NCBI RefSeq assembly: GCF_012396155.1
Contig: NZ_JAAXOY010000001.1
Span: 28,376 to 92,375 of the forward strand
DNA: 64,000 nucleotides
Origin: Cellulomonas septica
Lineage (GTDB): Bacteria; Actinomycetota; Actinomycetes; Actinomycetales; Cellulomonadaceae
Direction of reading: 5' to 3'
In this document: positions 33,202-40,632 of the stretch, in pieces
Layout: each line of letters opens with the position of its first letter
Position numbering within the stretch: the stretch's first letter is position 1
The notes under the pieces: model-generated
Told to the model about the DNA's origin: nothing
Seen by the model: only the letters and a program-made list of their open reading frames with translations
Databases searched by the model: none
Position numbers and translations under genes: made by a program

Positions 33202-34179
33202 ATGACCACGCAGCCTGACCCGGTGCTCGTTCTCGTCGACCACGACCACGGAGGGGTCGCGCCATCCGCCTGGGAGATTTTGGCCGTGGCTCGTCACCTC
33301 GGGCCGGTCCACGCTGTTCTCGTCGGTGCCGGCCCTGAAGGGGCGCTCGAGGAGCTCGCCGCCTACGGCGTCGCGGCCGCGCACGTTGTCGAGGCGCCAG
33401 CTGACGTGGCGCTTCTCGCACCAACCGTCGCGCGCTCGCTAACCGGGGTCGCCGCATCCGCGGACGCGACGGCAGTCGTACTGGCGGCGAGTCCGCGGAA
33501 TGCCGAGATCGCCGCGCTCGCCGCCCGTGAGCTCGGTGCCGGACTCCTCCTCGATGCGCGGTCCCTTGGCCGCGGCGCCGACGGTCGCCTGGTGACCGAA
33601 CAGCTCGCGTTCGCGTCCATGTGGTCCGTCGTCGCGGAGTCGATCGCTGAGCGCTGCGTCGTCACGCTGCGTCCGGAGTCGTCACACGTCCTTGCGCACG
33701 ACGCTCCTACAGAGCCCTCGGTTCATCGGCATCGGTTGCCCGAGGGCGATGAACTGCGTGGGCTGCGCCTGATCTCTCGGACATCGAGCGTCGCGGCGGA
33801 GGGTCCGAAGCTCTCCAGCGCCCGGGTCGTCGTCGCGGGCGGCCGGGGTACCGGCGGAGACTTCGGGCCCCTGCGGGAGCTCGCCGCCGCACTCGGCGGT
33901 GCGGTGGGCTCGACTCGCGTCGCCACGGATGAAGGGTGGATCGCCGCCGACACCCAGATCGGGCAGACCGGTGCGACCGTGAGCCCGGCGCTCTACGTCG
34001 GTGCCGGCGTCTCGGGAGCCGTCCACCACCGCGGTGGCATGCAGTCGGCGGGCGTCGTGGTCGCCATCAACAACGATCCCGACGCACCGATCTTCGAGAT
34101 CGCCGACTTCGGGGTCGTGGGCGACCTGTTCGAGGTCGTCCCGCAGCTGACGGCGGAGGTGCTGCGCCGCCGATCGTGA
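33202..34179 (+). CDS. etfA: Electron transfer flavoprotein alpha subunit
   Basis: A 325-residue EtfA/FixB protein. The N-terminal half is the alpha/beta domain. The C-terminal half is the FAD-binding domain with VVAGGRGTGGDFGPLRELA, TDEGWIAADTQIGQTG and INNDPDAPIFEIADFGVVGD. The usual GISGAIQHLAGM is changed here to GVSGAVHHRGGM, with an unusual Arg-Gly-Gly, close to the flavin. The ribosome binding site GAGGGGGA precedes ATG 33202. It forms a heterodimer with the upstream EtfB. Confidence 0.93.
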   Translation: MTTQPDPVLVLVDHDHGGVAPSAWEILAVARHLGPVHAVLVGAGPEGALEELAAYGVAAAHVVEAPADVALLAPTVARSLTGVAASADATAVVLAASPRNAEIAALAARELGAGLLLDARSLGRGADGRLVTEQLAFASMWSVVAESIAERCVVTLRPESSHVLAHDAPTEPSVHRHRLPEGDELRGLRLISRTSSVAAEGPKLSSARVVVAGGRGTGGDFGPLRELAAALGGAVGSTRVATDEGWIAADTQIGQTGATVSPALYVGAGVSGAVHHRGGMQSAGVVVAINNDPDAPIFEIADFGVVGDLFEVVPQLTAEVLRRRS

Positions 34180-34275
34180 GGCGTCGCAGCCTTGACCCGA
34201 CCTCACGAGCACCGTGATCAGTCCTCAACCCGGCGAGAGCAGGATCGAACGGGGCGGATCGACGGAGGAGGCCCC

Positions 34276-35625
34276 ATGGACGTCGAAGTCGTCGTGCGGG
34301 CACTCGCCGAACGACGCCGGCTCGCGCACCGGGATCGGTGGTCGCGTGAGCAGGTCCACGCCTACCGCCAAGAGCGGTTGGCGGAGCTGCGCCGGTGGGC
34401 GGTGACCCGGTCGAGGTTCTACGAGCGCCAACACGCAGGGCTCCTCGATGCACCGCTGTCGGCGTTGCCTCCCGTCACGAAGCCCGTGCTGATGGACGCG
34501 TTCGACGACGTCCTCACCACGCGGGACATGACGCTCGCAGCCATCGAGGAGCACCTCCGGCAGCTGAGCGACTCGAGCGGCGACCCCGGCGCGCGCTGGC
34601 GCCGCCGCTGGCGCACAGCCGCTACCGCGGGGACGACAGGTGTGCGCGCAGTCCTCGTCTGGGACGAGCAGGAGTGGGCGACTGTGCTGGCGTCCTACGC
34701 ACGGGCGACCGTCTGGGCGGGTACCCCCACAGGCATGCGACCGGTTCGCATGGCGGTGGTGAGCTTGCGCAACCCCACCCACCAGAGCGCGGTGGTCGCA
34801 GCGTCGGCCCGCTCGCCCTTGATCCGCTCGCTGCGGCTTGACGCGACGGCACCGTTGAGCGAGACCGTCAGCGCTCTCAACGCCTTTGCACCCGAGGTGC
34901 TGGTCGGCTATTCCTCAGCGCTGCGGCCGCTTGCATTGGCGCAGATCGACGGCTCCTTGCGCATCCGGCCTCGGGCGGTCATGTCTGCCTCCGAAGTCCT
35001 CAGCGAGAGCGCGGCGCGGGTCATGACGACCGCGTGGAACAGGGCGCCATTCGACGTCTACGCCGCCACGGAGACAGCCGGCATCGCCTCGACGTGCGAG
35101 CACGGCCGGCGCCACCTGTACGACGACCTCGTCATCGTCGAGCCGGTCGATGCCGCAGGGGCGCCGGTTCCCGTGGGAACCACCGGAGCGCGCCTTCTAG
35201 TGACGGTGCTCTTCTCACGCACCGTGCCGCTGATCAGGTACGAACTGTCCGACCGCGTGGCGATCGGCTCCGGTGACTGCCCGTGCGGGCGGCCGTACCG
35301 GCTGCTCGAGACCCTCGAAGGCCGCGCCGAGGACACGTTGAGCGCGGCCGGACGAACCCACGCCGGCGACCTGACGGCGCTGCTGAGGAACGTGGTGGAG
35401 CAGTTTGCCGTCGACATGTGGCAGCTCGCGGAGACGGCACCGGACGAGATCCGTGTCCTCGTCGTGCCCCATGGCGGCGACGCGCTCTCCGTCGACGCGA
35501 TCCGACGACGCCTCGAGGCACGCCCGGAGCTGCACGGCCATCGGATTCGGGTCGACGAGGTCGCGACACTGCCGCGAACACCGCTCGGGAAGGCCCCGCT
35601 GCGCCGCTCACCTCCCGGGCGGTGA
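34276..35625 (+). CDS. Phenylacetate-CoA ligase-like adenylate-forming enzyme
   Basis: A 449-residue member of the PaaK-like branch of AMP-forming ligases. These activate a carboxylate as acyl-AMP and then usually transfer it to CoA. The glycine-rich P-loop is TAATAGTTGVRAVLV (about residues 115-129), FDVYAATETAGIASTCEHG holds the ATE motif, VPLIRYELSDRV the D/R region, and PRTPLGKAPLRR the C-terminal lysine. CPCGRPY is the PaaK cysteine motif. It follows etfA by 96 nt and is the last plus-strand gene of this group. The acid substrate is unknown, and a link to copper is suggested only by the shared promoter box. Confidence 0.82.
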   Translation: MDVEVVVRALAERRRLAHRDRWSREQVHAYRQERLAELRRWAVTRSRFYERQHAGLLDAPLSALPPVTKPVLMDAFDDVLTTRDMTLAAIEEHLRQLSDSSGDPGARWRRRWRTAATAGTTGVRAVLVWDEQEWATVLASYARATVWAGTPTGMRPVRMAVVSLRNPTHQSAVVAASARSPLIRSLRLDATAPLSETVSALNAFAPEVLVGYSSALRPLALAQIDGSLRIRPRAVMSASEVLSESAARVMTTAWNRAPFDVYAATETAGIASTCEHGRRHLYDDLVIVEPVDAAGAPVPVGTTGARLLVTVLFSRTVPLIRYELSDRVAIGSGDCPCGRPYRLLETLEGRAEDTLSAAGRTHAGDLTALLRNVVEQFAVDMWQLAETAPDEIRVLVVPHGGDALSVDAIRRRLEARPELHGHRIRVDEVATLPRTPLGKAPLRRSPPGR

Positions 35626-35643
35626 CCGCCTGGCACGCACCGC

Positions 35644-36813
35644 TCAGCCGTGGTGATCGCCTTCGCCGTGTCCGTGCCCGGCGTCGTCACCCCCGTCACC
35701 CTCGTCGCCCGCCGCGTCGGTCGAGTAGTCCGGCACGTCTACCGCGGTGTCGGCAGAGGCCCCCGTGGCCGTCACCGGGGAGAACGAGATCCCGTTCGGC
35801 ATGTCCCCGACCGTGATCGTCGCGGTCACGGCGAGGTTCGTGAGGTCCAGCACCGAGACCGTGTCGGCGTAGAGGTTGGTCACCCAGGCGAGACGCCCGC
35901 TCGGGTCGACGACGACCCCGTGCGGCCCCGCTCCCGTTGTCACCGTCGCGGTCACCGACATGGTCACCACGTCGATGATCGACACCGTGTCGCCTGGCGC
36001 ATCGGCGGTGCCCTGGTCGGCAGAGAGGAGCCGGGCTCCGTCCGGCGTGAGGTAGAGCTGCACTGGAGGCGTCGGGACGGTGACCTTCTGGACGACCTCG
36101 TGGCGGACGAGGTCGACCTTCGCCACAGCGCTCTCGCCCGCGAGACTGACGTACGCGAAGTTGCCGTCGTCGGAGACGGCGACCTGCACGGGCGAGCTGC
36201 CCACGGCGATGCTCGTCGTGCGAGTCAGATTCTGCGGGTCGACGACGTCGATCGCGCCCGCCGTCGTTCCGGCCACGACGAGCGCTGCCCCGTCACGACT
36301 CGGCCGCAGACCGTGTGGTCCCGCACTGAGGGCGACCGTGCCCATCGAGTTCGCGGTGGTGGCGTCGTACCGAGCGAGAGTGTCCTCGCCCGAGTTGGTC
36401 ACATAGACCGACGATCCGTCCGGACCGACGACCACGTGTGCAGGGCTCGCGCCTGTAGCGGCGGTCATCAGGAGCCGCGAGGTCACACCGTCGAGTGCGA
36501 CGAGCGCGTTGTTGTGACCGCTGACCGCCCACACGGTCGCCCCGTCGGGGCTGGCCTGGACGTTGTGCGGGCTCGGGATTCCGGTGACCGTGGTCAGGAC
36601 CCTCCCGGTCGCAGCGTCGATCGCCGAGAGGCTGTCGGCACCCTCGTTCGCGACCCAGACCGTGCCCGACACCCCAGGGTCCGCTGTCCGCGAAAGGGTA
36701 GGGAAGGGTGAGTCCAGGCCGGCAGGGCTCGCGGTCGCCGCGCCGCACGCCGCCAGGAGGAGAGGGCTCACGGCGAGCAGCGCGGTCTTGCGTCGACGGG
36801 TCCAGGTCCACAT
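35644..36813 (-). CDS. YncE-like seven-bladed beta-propeller lipoprotein with His-rich tail
   Basis: A 389-residue extracytoplasmic lipoprotein, lipobox LAAC about residues 19-22. It consists of YVTN/YncE-type repeats: VWVANEGADSLSAIDAATGR, VYVTNSGEDTLARYD, AYVSLAGESAVAKVD and AWVTNLYADTVSVLDL. The C-terminus is acidic and His-rich (DDAGHGHGEGDHHG), suited to metal binding. ATG 36813 has GGGAGAG upstream and removes a non-homologous N-terminal extension possible from 36873. A weak CopR-like box lies 78 nt upstream. The function of this propeller family is unknown. It converges with the PaaK-like gene. Confidence 0.85.
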   Translation of the reverse strand: MWTWTRRRKTALLAVSPLLLAACGAATASPAGLDSPFPTLSRTADPGVSGTVWVANEGADSLSAIDAATGRVLTTVTGIPSPHNVQASPDGATVWAVSGHNNALVALDGVTSRLLMTAATGASPAHVVVGPDGSSVYVTNSGEDTLARYDATTANSMGTVALSAGPHGLRPSRDGAALVVAGTTAGAIDVVDPQNLTRTTSIAVGSSPVQVAVSDDGNFAYVSLAGESAVAKVDLVRHEVVQKVTVPTPPVQLYLTPDGARLLSADQGTADAPGDTVSIIDVVTMSVTATVTTGAGPHGVVVDPSGRLAWVTNLYADTVSVLDLTNLAVTATITVGDMPNGISFSPVTATGASADTAVDVPDYSTDAAGDEGDGGDDAGHGHGEGDHHG

Positions 36814-36890
36814 GAGTGCTCTCCCACGGTCGGGTGTCGGGTTCCGCACCACTGTTGGTGACCGACCCCGCACGCACCCCGGTTATCCCA

Positions 36891-36906
36891 TGAAGAATCC
36901 GTGGAT
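36891..36906 (+). promoter_or_regulatory. Weak CopR-like box
   Basis: TGAAGAATCCGTGGAT: the first half-site is perfect and the second (TGGAT) is poor, at the same 11-nt distance. It lies between the beta-propeller gene (start 36813) and the end of the next gene at 36921. Confidence 0.35.
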
Positions 36907-36920
36907 ATCCGCTCGACGGC

Positions 36921-37832
36921 TCAGCCGTCGCTGAGCGGCGCGAACCCTGCGTCGAGGTCGCGCGACTCGAGGGCGCCACCCTGGGTGATCACGACGACGC
37001 GGAGCGAGCCGTCCGACGCTCGCACTGCGGCGAGAGCCTGGGGCGGACCCTCGACCTCCGCCTTCTGCTCCCACGTGGCCCCGCGGTCCTCGCTCACCGC
37101 TACGACCCCGTCCGGGGTCACCCCGACCACCGTGTCGTCATCGGCCCACGCGACCACCTGCAGCAGCGGCACGTCGGCGATCTTCTCCCACTGTGCCCCG
37201 CCGTCCGTGGACCGCACCGGGCCGGACTCGCTGGTGACCACGAGGGTTGCGCCGTCGGGCGAGACGCCCATCGCGAAGGGCGGGACCGGGACGGGGAGCG
37301 GACGCCACGTCGTGCCGTCTCCCGTGCTCTCCAGGCGTGAGCCGTCGAACGCGACCACGCCCTCTTGCGACGCGGTCATGGCGTGGAAGTCGGACACCCC
37401 CTGGCGTGAGAGCGGCTGCCACGTCTCCCCTGCGTCGGTCGACTCGATGAGCCCCACCGGGTTCGGGAGGTCGACTCCCGCGCCCGGGTGGCCGGAAGCG
37501 TAGAAGTGCCCGGGACCGGCCGCGGTGAAGCCCATGAGGTCGATGACCGGGCCGACGCTGGTCCACCCCGAGCCGTCGCGCAGGAACAGTCCTTCGTGTG
37601 TCGCGAGGTAGACGCGACCGTCGCCCGGGTCGATCGCGACACCGTGCACGTGCTCACCGGGCAGTGGCGATCCCGAGCTCACGTCGTCATGTGAATGGGC
37701 GTGCCCGTCGCTCGCCGTGGTCACCGGCGCCGCTGGCGTCGGCTGACCGCCGGCGTCAGAGCAGGCGGTCAGGAGGGCCGCAGCGACGAGCGTGGTCAGA
37801 GCCGCCACGGCGCGGCGGGGCATGCGGTTCAT
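36921..37832 (-). CDS. F510_1955-type BNR-repeat lipoprotein, second copy
   Basis: A 303-residue lipoprotein, lipobox LTAC about residues 21-24, followed by a His-containing linker (DGHAHSHDD). The repeat region follows the paralog at 11924-12775 closely: EHVHGVAIDPGDGRVYLATHEG, VGPVIDLMGFTAAGPGHFYASGHPG and the Asp boxes STDAGETW, STDGGAQW and SEDRGATW. The two copies are in different metal modules, one cadmium-type and one copper-type. It lies behind CopR-like boxes at 37934 and 38004. No enzymatic activity can be assigned. Confidence 0.87.
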   Translation of the reverse strand: MNRMPRRAVAALTTLVAAALLTACSDAGGQPTPAAPVTTASDGHAHSHDDVSSGSPLPGEHVHGVAIDPGDGRVYLATHEGLFLRDGSGWTSVGPVIDLMGFTAAGPGHFYASGHPGAGVDLPNPVGLIESTDAGETWQPLSRQGVSDFHAMTASQEGVVAFDGSRLESTGDGTTWRPLPVPVPPFAMGVSPDGATLVVTSESGPVRSTDGGAQWEKIADVPLLQVVAWADDDTVVGVTPDGVVAVSEDRGATWEQKAEVEGPPQALAAVRASDGSLRVVVITQGGALESRDLDAGFAPLSDG

Positions 37833-37933
37833 GAGGTCGTCCTGATCGATGGCGGGAGGAGGTGCGCTGGCGAGGTCGCGGCCCGCGCATGACCAGCCTC
37901 ACCCGAGCCGTGCCGAGCGGCGCCGCGATTTGC

Positions 37934-37949
37934 TCAAGGTTTGATGAAG
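37934..37949 (+). promoter_or_regulatory. CopR-like box upstream of the BNR lipoprotein
   Basis: TCAAGGTTTGATGAAG: half-sites TCAAG and TGAAG 11 nt apart, nearly identical to the copy before copR at 41985. It lies 100 nt upstream of the minus-strand lipoprotein start at 37832. Confidence 0.65.
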
Positions 37950-38003
37950 TCACCTCCCCCAGCGTGCGCAGCGAACGCCGTCTGGGCCCTTGGTCTCCTT
38001 CTA

Positions 38004-38019
38004 TGAAGATCCCGTTGAG
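38004..38019 (+). promoter_or_regulatory. CopR-like box upstream of the riboswitch
   Basis: TGAAGATCCCGTTGAG: half-sites TGAAG and TTGAG 11 nt apart. It lies about 90 nt upstream of the c-di-AMP riboswitch and could control that transcript or add to the site at 37934. Confidence 0.5.
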
Positions 38020-38094
38020 TTTCGTGTCGGCGGGGTCGGCGGGGTCGGCGAACGCGGACGCTCGTCTAGCCTCGACTTGCCGGTGCACCGCCGG

Positions 38095-38265
38095 CACGTC
38101 CTCGGTGGGCGCCGAACCCTGCCGACCCCGAGGCCGCACATCGAGCACGAGAGGCAGGGACGGGGGACCCAGGAGTGCGGGCACCACGGTGCCCTCGGGG
38201 TGAAGCCAAGACGTGGCCGGGAGACTTCCGCCCGAACCCGACAGCTAACCTCGCAGGCGTTCGGG
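38095..38265 (+). promoter_or_regulatory. c-di-AMP riboswitch (ydaO/yuaA type)
   Basis: The leader of the NlpC/P60 gene shows the hallmark blocks of the c-di-AMP riboswitch in order: GGGCGCCGAACCC near 38117, GAGGCAGGGACGGGGGACCC near 38150, the TCGGGGTGAAGCC block near 38196-38208, and the highly conserved 3' part around 38226-38260 (ACTTCCGCCCGAACCCGACA, then GCTAACCTCGCAGGCG). This class usually switches off peptidoglycan-hydrolase and resuscitation-factor genes of actinobacteria when c-di-AMP is high. The boundaries are approximate. Confidence 0.9.
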
Positions 38266-38275
38266 AGGTTCTTCC

Positions 38276-39067
38276 ATGCCCGCTCGCTCCGCGAGTTCCC
38301 GCCACCGCGCGGCCCGTCGTCCACGCACGGCCCTCGATGACCTGGTGGTCCGTTCCACCGACAGCATGAACGAAGCCGGTCGACGCTCCGTCGCCGTCGC
38401 TGCCGCCTCCGGCCTCGCCCTCGGGCTCGCTGCCGCACCGACCTACGCCAACCACCCGCGCGAGTCTGCCCAGTCGATCGGCGGAGTCGACACGGACGCC
38501 TCCACGGCGGCCGCCCGCGCCCTCATCGGTGCGCGGGTCGTCACGGCGCCGGCCGAGGCGACATGGACGTTCGACGCTCCCGTCGTCACCGCGGTCGCCC
38601 CGCCTCCCCCTCCAGCCGCGGCTCCGGCCGAGACCCGGGCGACGGCGTCCAGCCGTTCCCAGGAGCGCCGCGCCGCCACCCCCGCTGCCGCACCGGCGGC
38701 CGCGGCCCCTGCCGTGGAGGTGCCGGCGAGCGCCTCCGGAAGCGCGGTGGTCGAGATCGCCATGCGGTACATCGGCGTGCCGTACGTGTCGGGCGGCACG
38801 ACTCCCGCCGGCTTCGACTGCTCGGGTTTCACGTCGTACGTCTATGCGCAGGTCGGCATCAACCTTCCGCGGACGTCGAGCCAGCAGCGCTACGCAGGGA
38901 CGGTCGTGTCCCGTGCCGACGCGCAGCCGGGCGACCTGATCTGGTCTCCGGGGCAAGTCGCGATCTACGCGGGCGGCGACATGCAGGTGGACTCCCCGCG
39001 ACCTGGCAAGACCATCCAGCTGCGCGAGATCTGGCAGTCCAGCCCCACCTTCATCCGCTTGGGCTGA
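38276..39067 (+). CDS. Secreted NlpC/P60-domain protein with the catalytic His replaced by Gln
   Basis: A 263-residue secreted protein with a twin-basic N-terminus, a hydrophobic segment near residues 36-58, a long Ala/Pro linker and a C-terminal NlpC/P60 domain. The nucleophile Cys182 is in GFDCSGFTSYVYAQVG. The block that normally reads G-H-V-x-I-Y is GQVAIYAGGDMQVD here, so the catalytic His is Gln227 (codon CAA). The rest, including RPGKTIQLREIWQSSPTFIR, is standard for actinobacterial wall peptidases. ATG 38276 has GGGAGG upstream and follows the c-di-AMP riboswitch. The enzyme may be weak or a non-catalytic wall binder. Confidence 0.88.
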   Translation: MPARSASSRHRAARRPRTALDDLVVRSTDSMNEAGRRSVAVAAASGLALGLAAAPTYANHPRESAQSIGGVDTDASTAAARALIGARVVTAPAEATWTFDAPVVTAVAPPPPPAAAPAETRATASSRSQERRAATPAAAPAAAAPAVEVPASASGSAVVEIAMRYIGVPYVSGGTTPAGFDCSGFTSYVYAQVGINLPRTSSQQRYAGTVVSRADAQPGDLIWSPGQVAIYAGGDMQVDSPRPGKTIQLREIWQSSPTFIRLG

Positions 39068-39134
39068 CGACCGCCCGGCGGGCGACCAGCGGCACCGACC
39101 GGCGCGACCGTCTGCCAGGACGGCTGAGACGACG

Positions 39135-39172
39135 AGAGGGCCGGCCACCGCACCCGCGGTAGCCGGCCCTCT
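39135..39172. terminator. Bidirectional terminator hairpin
   Basis: AGAGGGCCGGC at 39135-39145 pairs perfectly with GCCGGCCCTCT at 39162-39172, an 11-bp GC-rich stem. On the plus strand it is followed by TCG. It separates the convergent NlpC/P60 gene and DUF305 gene and probably stops both. Confidence 0.75.
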
Positions 39173-39183
39173 TCGTGCGCTGA

Positions 39184-39804
39184 CTAGATGTCGCTCAGCA
39201 GGTTCGTCATCTCCGTGATCTCCGCAGTCTGCGCGTCGATGATCGTGCGGGCGAGCGCGAGTGCGTCGGCGTTCTCGCCGTCCTCGAGCTGCTGCTCGGA
39301 CATCTCGATGGCGCCCTTGTGGTGCTCGATCATGAGCTCGAGGAAGCGCCGGTCGAAGTCCGCTCCGGAGAGGGCTTCGAGGTCCGCCATCGCGCCCTCC
39401 TGGTCCATGCCGTCCATGTCCATGCCGCCATGGTCCATGCCGCCGTGCCCCATCTCGTCCGGGCCGGGCTCGCCCCACGTCTCGAGCCACCCGGTCATCT
39501 GCTCGATCTCGGGGCCCTGGGCCGCGGAGATCCGCTCCCCGAGGGCGACGACCTCGGGTCGTTCGCCGCGCTCGATGGCGAGCTCCGCCATCTCGATCGC
39601 GCCCTCGTGGTGGACGATCATCATCTGCGCGAACTGGGCATCGGCGGCGTTGTGCGCCTCGGTCTGGGAGGTCTCGGCGGTGGTCGGCGACTCGCCGGCG
39701 CCGGTGCCCTCGGACGCGTCGCCCCCGGAACATGCGGCGAGCGTGAGGGCGAGGGTCGTGGCGGCCGCTGCGGCTACCAGGCGGCGGCGTGCGGTCGTGG
39801 TCAT
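39184..39804 (-). CDS. DUF305 lipoprotein, Met/His-rich
   Basis: A 206-residue extracytoplasmic lipoprotein (lipobox LAAC about residues 21-24) of the DUF305 family. Two repeats carry the hallmark metal-binding pairs: FAQMMIVHHEGAIEMAELAI and FLELMIEHHKGAIEMSEQQL. Between them is a Met/His/Gly/Asp stretch (MGHGGMDHGGMDMDGMDQ) typical of extracellular copper binding. ATG 39804 is preceded by CAGGAG. It is the last gene of the minus-strand thiol-redox operon starting at 41914. Binding of Cu(I) or Cu(II) outside the membrane is a reasonable inference. Confidence 0.88.
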   Translation of the reverse strand: MTTTARRRLVAAAAATTLALTLAACSGGDASEGTGAGESPTTAETSQTEAHNAADAQFAQMMIVHHEGAIEMAELAIERGERPEVVALGERISAAQGPEIEQMTGWLETWGEPGPDEMGHGGMDHGGMDMDGMDQEGAMADLEALSGADFDRRFLELMIEHHKGAIEMSEQQLEDGENADALALARTIIDAQTAEITEMTNLLSDI

Positions 39805-39845
39805 GGGGATCTCCTGAACGTCGGGACGGTGCGGTCGGTGCGGAC

Positions 39846-39968
39846 CTAGGCGGCAGGCGTCTGCGAACAGCATCCGCTCGCGGCGGCTTCGGACGAGCTG
39901 CAGCACTGCTGAGGCTCGGTGGTGGTGCTCTCCGGTTCGGTGAGGTCGTTCTGCTGGCAGCAGGACAT
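39846..39968 (-). CDS. 40-residue peptide with three Cys-Cys pairs
   Basis: A short gene read as MSCCQQNDLTEPESTTTEPQ, then QCCSSSEAAASGCCSQTPAA. It has three CC pairs, an acidic/Ser/Thr-rich linker, no hydrophobic helix and no signal peptide. GGAGAAG lies 5 nt before ATG 39968. It sits between DUF305 and the redoxin gene in the same direction within the copper-controlled operon. The spaced CC pairs suggest a cytoplasmic thiol metal buffer or chaperone of metallothionein type. No family is recognised, so function is inferred from composition and position. Confidence 0.7.
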   Translation of the reverse strand: MSCCQQNDLTEPESTTTEPQQCCSSSEAAASGCCSQTPAA

Positions 39969-40005
39969 GCGCTTCTCCTTGATGGTGGTGATGGATCGGA
40001 ACGGG

Positions 40006-40632
40006 TCAGAGGTGGCGTCGGACCTCGGTGAGCAGGTCGTCGGGTGCGAGCCACATCGACGGGTAGTCGCCCTGCCACACCTGCTGGCCCTCGGCGTCGA
40101 CGAGGACGAAGCCGTGCCCCGGAAGGCCCTCGTGCATGCCGGTGCCGAGCGTGCCGTACGCCTCGGAGACGGTGCCGTCGTCGAGGAGGAACGGTGACTC
40201 CACCCCCAGACGCTCGCGGTCTGCGTTGATCTGGTCGGCGGTGTTCATGACGATCGGCAGGACGGTGATCCCGGCTTCGGCGAAGTCGGCGTCCTCCTCG
40301 ATCTCGGCCATCTGCTGCAGGCACGAGTCGCAGCCGGCCCCCTCGTTGAAGTACAGCACCACGGGCTCGCCACGGTAGTCGGCCAGGGAAACCTCGGAGC
40401 CGTCGGACGTGGGCAGCGTGAACGGCGGGGCCTCACGAACCTCGCTCGAGGCTGTCGGCCGGGACGACAGCAGCCCGGCCGCGACCAGGACACCGACCAC
40501 GACCGCTCCCACGCCCCACAGCACCCAGGTCCGCAGCCTGGCGCGCCGTTCGGCTCGCTGCTCTGCCGCACGGGCTCGCGCAGCTGCGAGCTCGCGCTCC
40601 TCACGCCGTCGTGCGGCGGTTCCGGACGTCAT
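40006..40632 (-). CDS. Membrane-anchored redoxin-family thiol oxidoreductase
   Basis: A 208-residue protein with a charged cytoplasmic N-terminus (Ala/Arg/Glu coiled-coil-like, residues 7-33), one transmembrane helix (about 34-56) and an extracytoplasmic AhpC/TSA-like thioredoxin fold. The active site is NEGAGCDSCLQQMAEI (Cys-x2-Cys near residues 102-105). The fold also shows LADYRGEPVVLYF, QINADRERLGV and GHGFVLVDAEG. It overlaps the CcdA-like gene (ATGA), so it probably receives electrons from it. It is analogous to the TlpA-CcdA pair of the cadmium operon. Confidence 0.85.
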   Translation of the reverse strand: MTSGTAARRREERELAAARARAAEQRAERRARLRTWVLWGVGAVVVGVLVAAGLLSSRPTASSEVREAPPFTLPTSDGSEVSLADYRGEPVVLYFNEGAGCDSCLQQMAEIEEDADFAEAGITVLPIVMNTADQINADRERLGVESPFLLDDGTVSEAYGTLGTGMHEGLPGHGFVLVDAEGQQVWQGDYPSMWLAPDDLLTEVRRHL

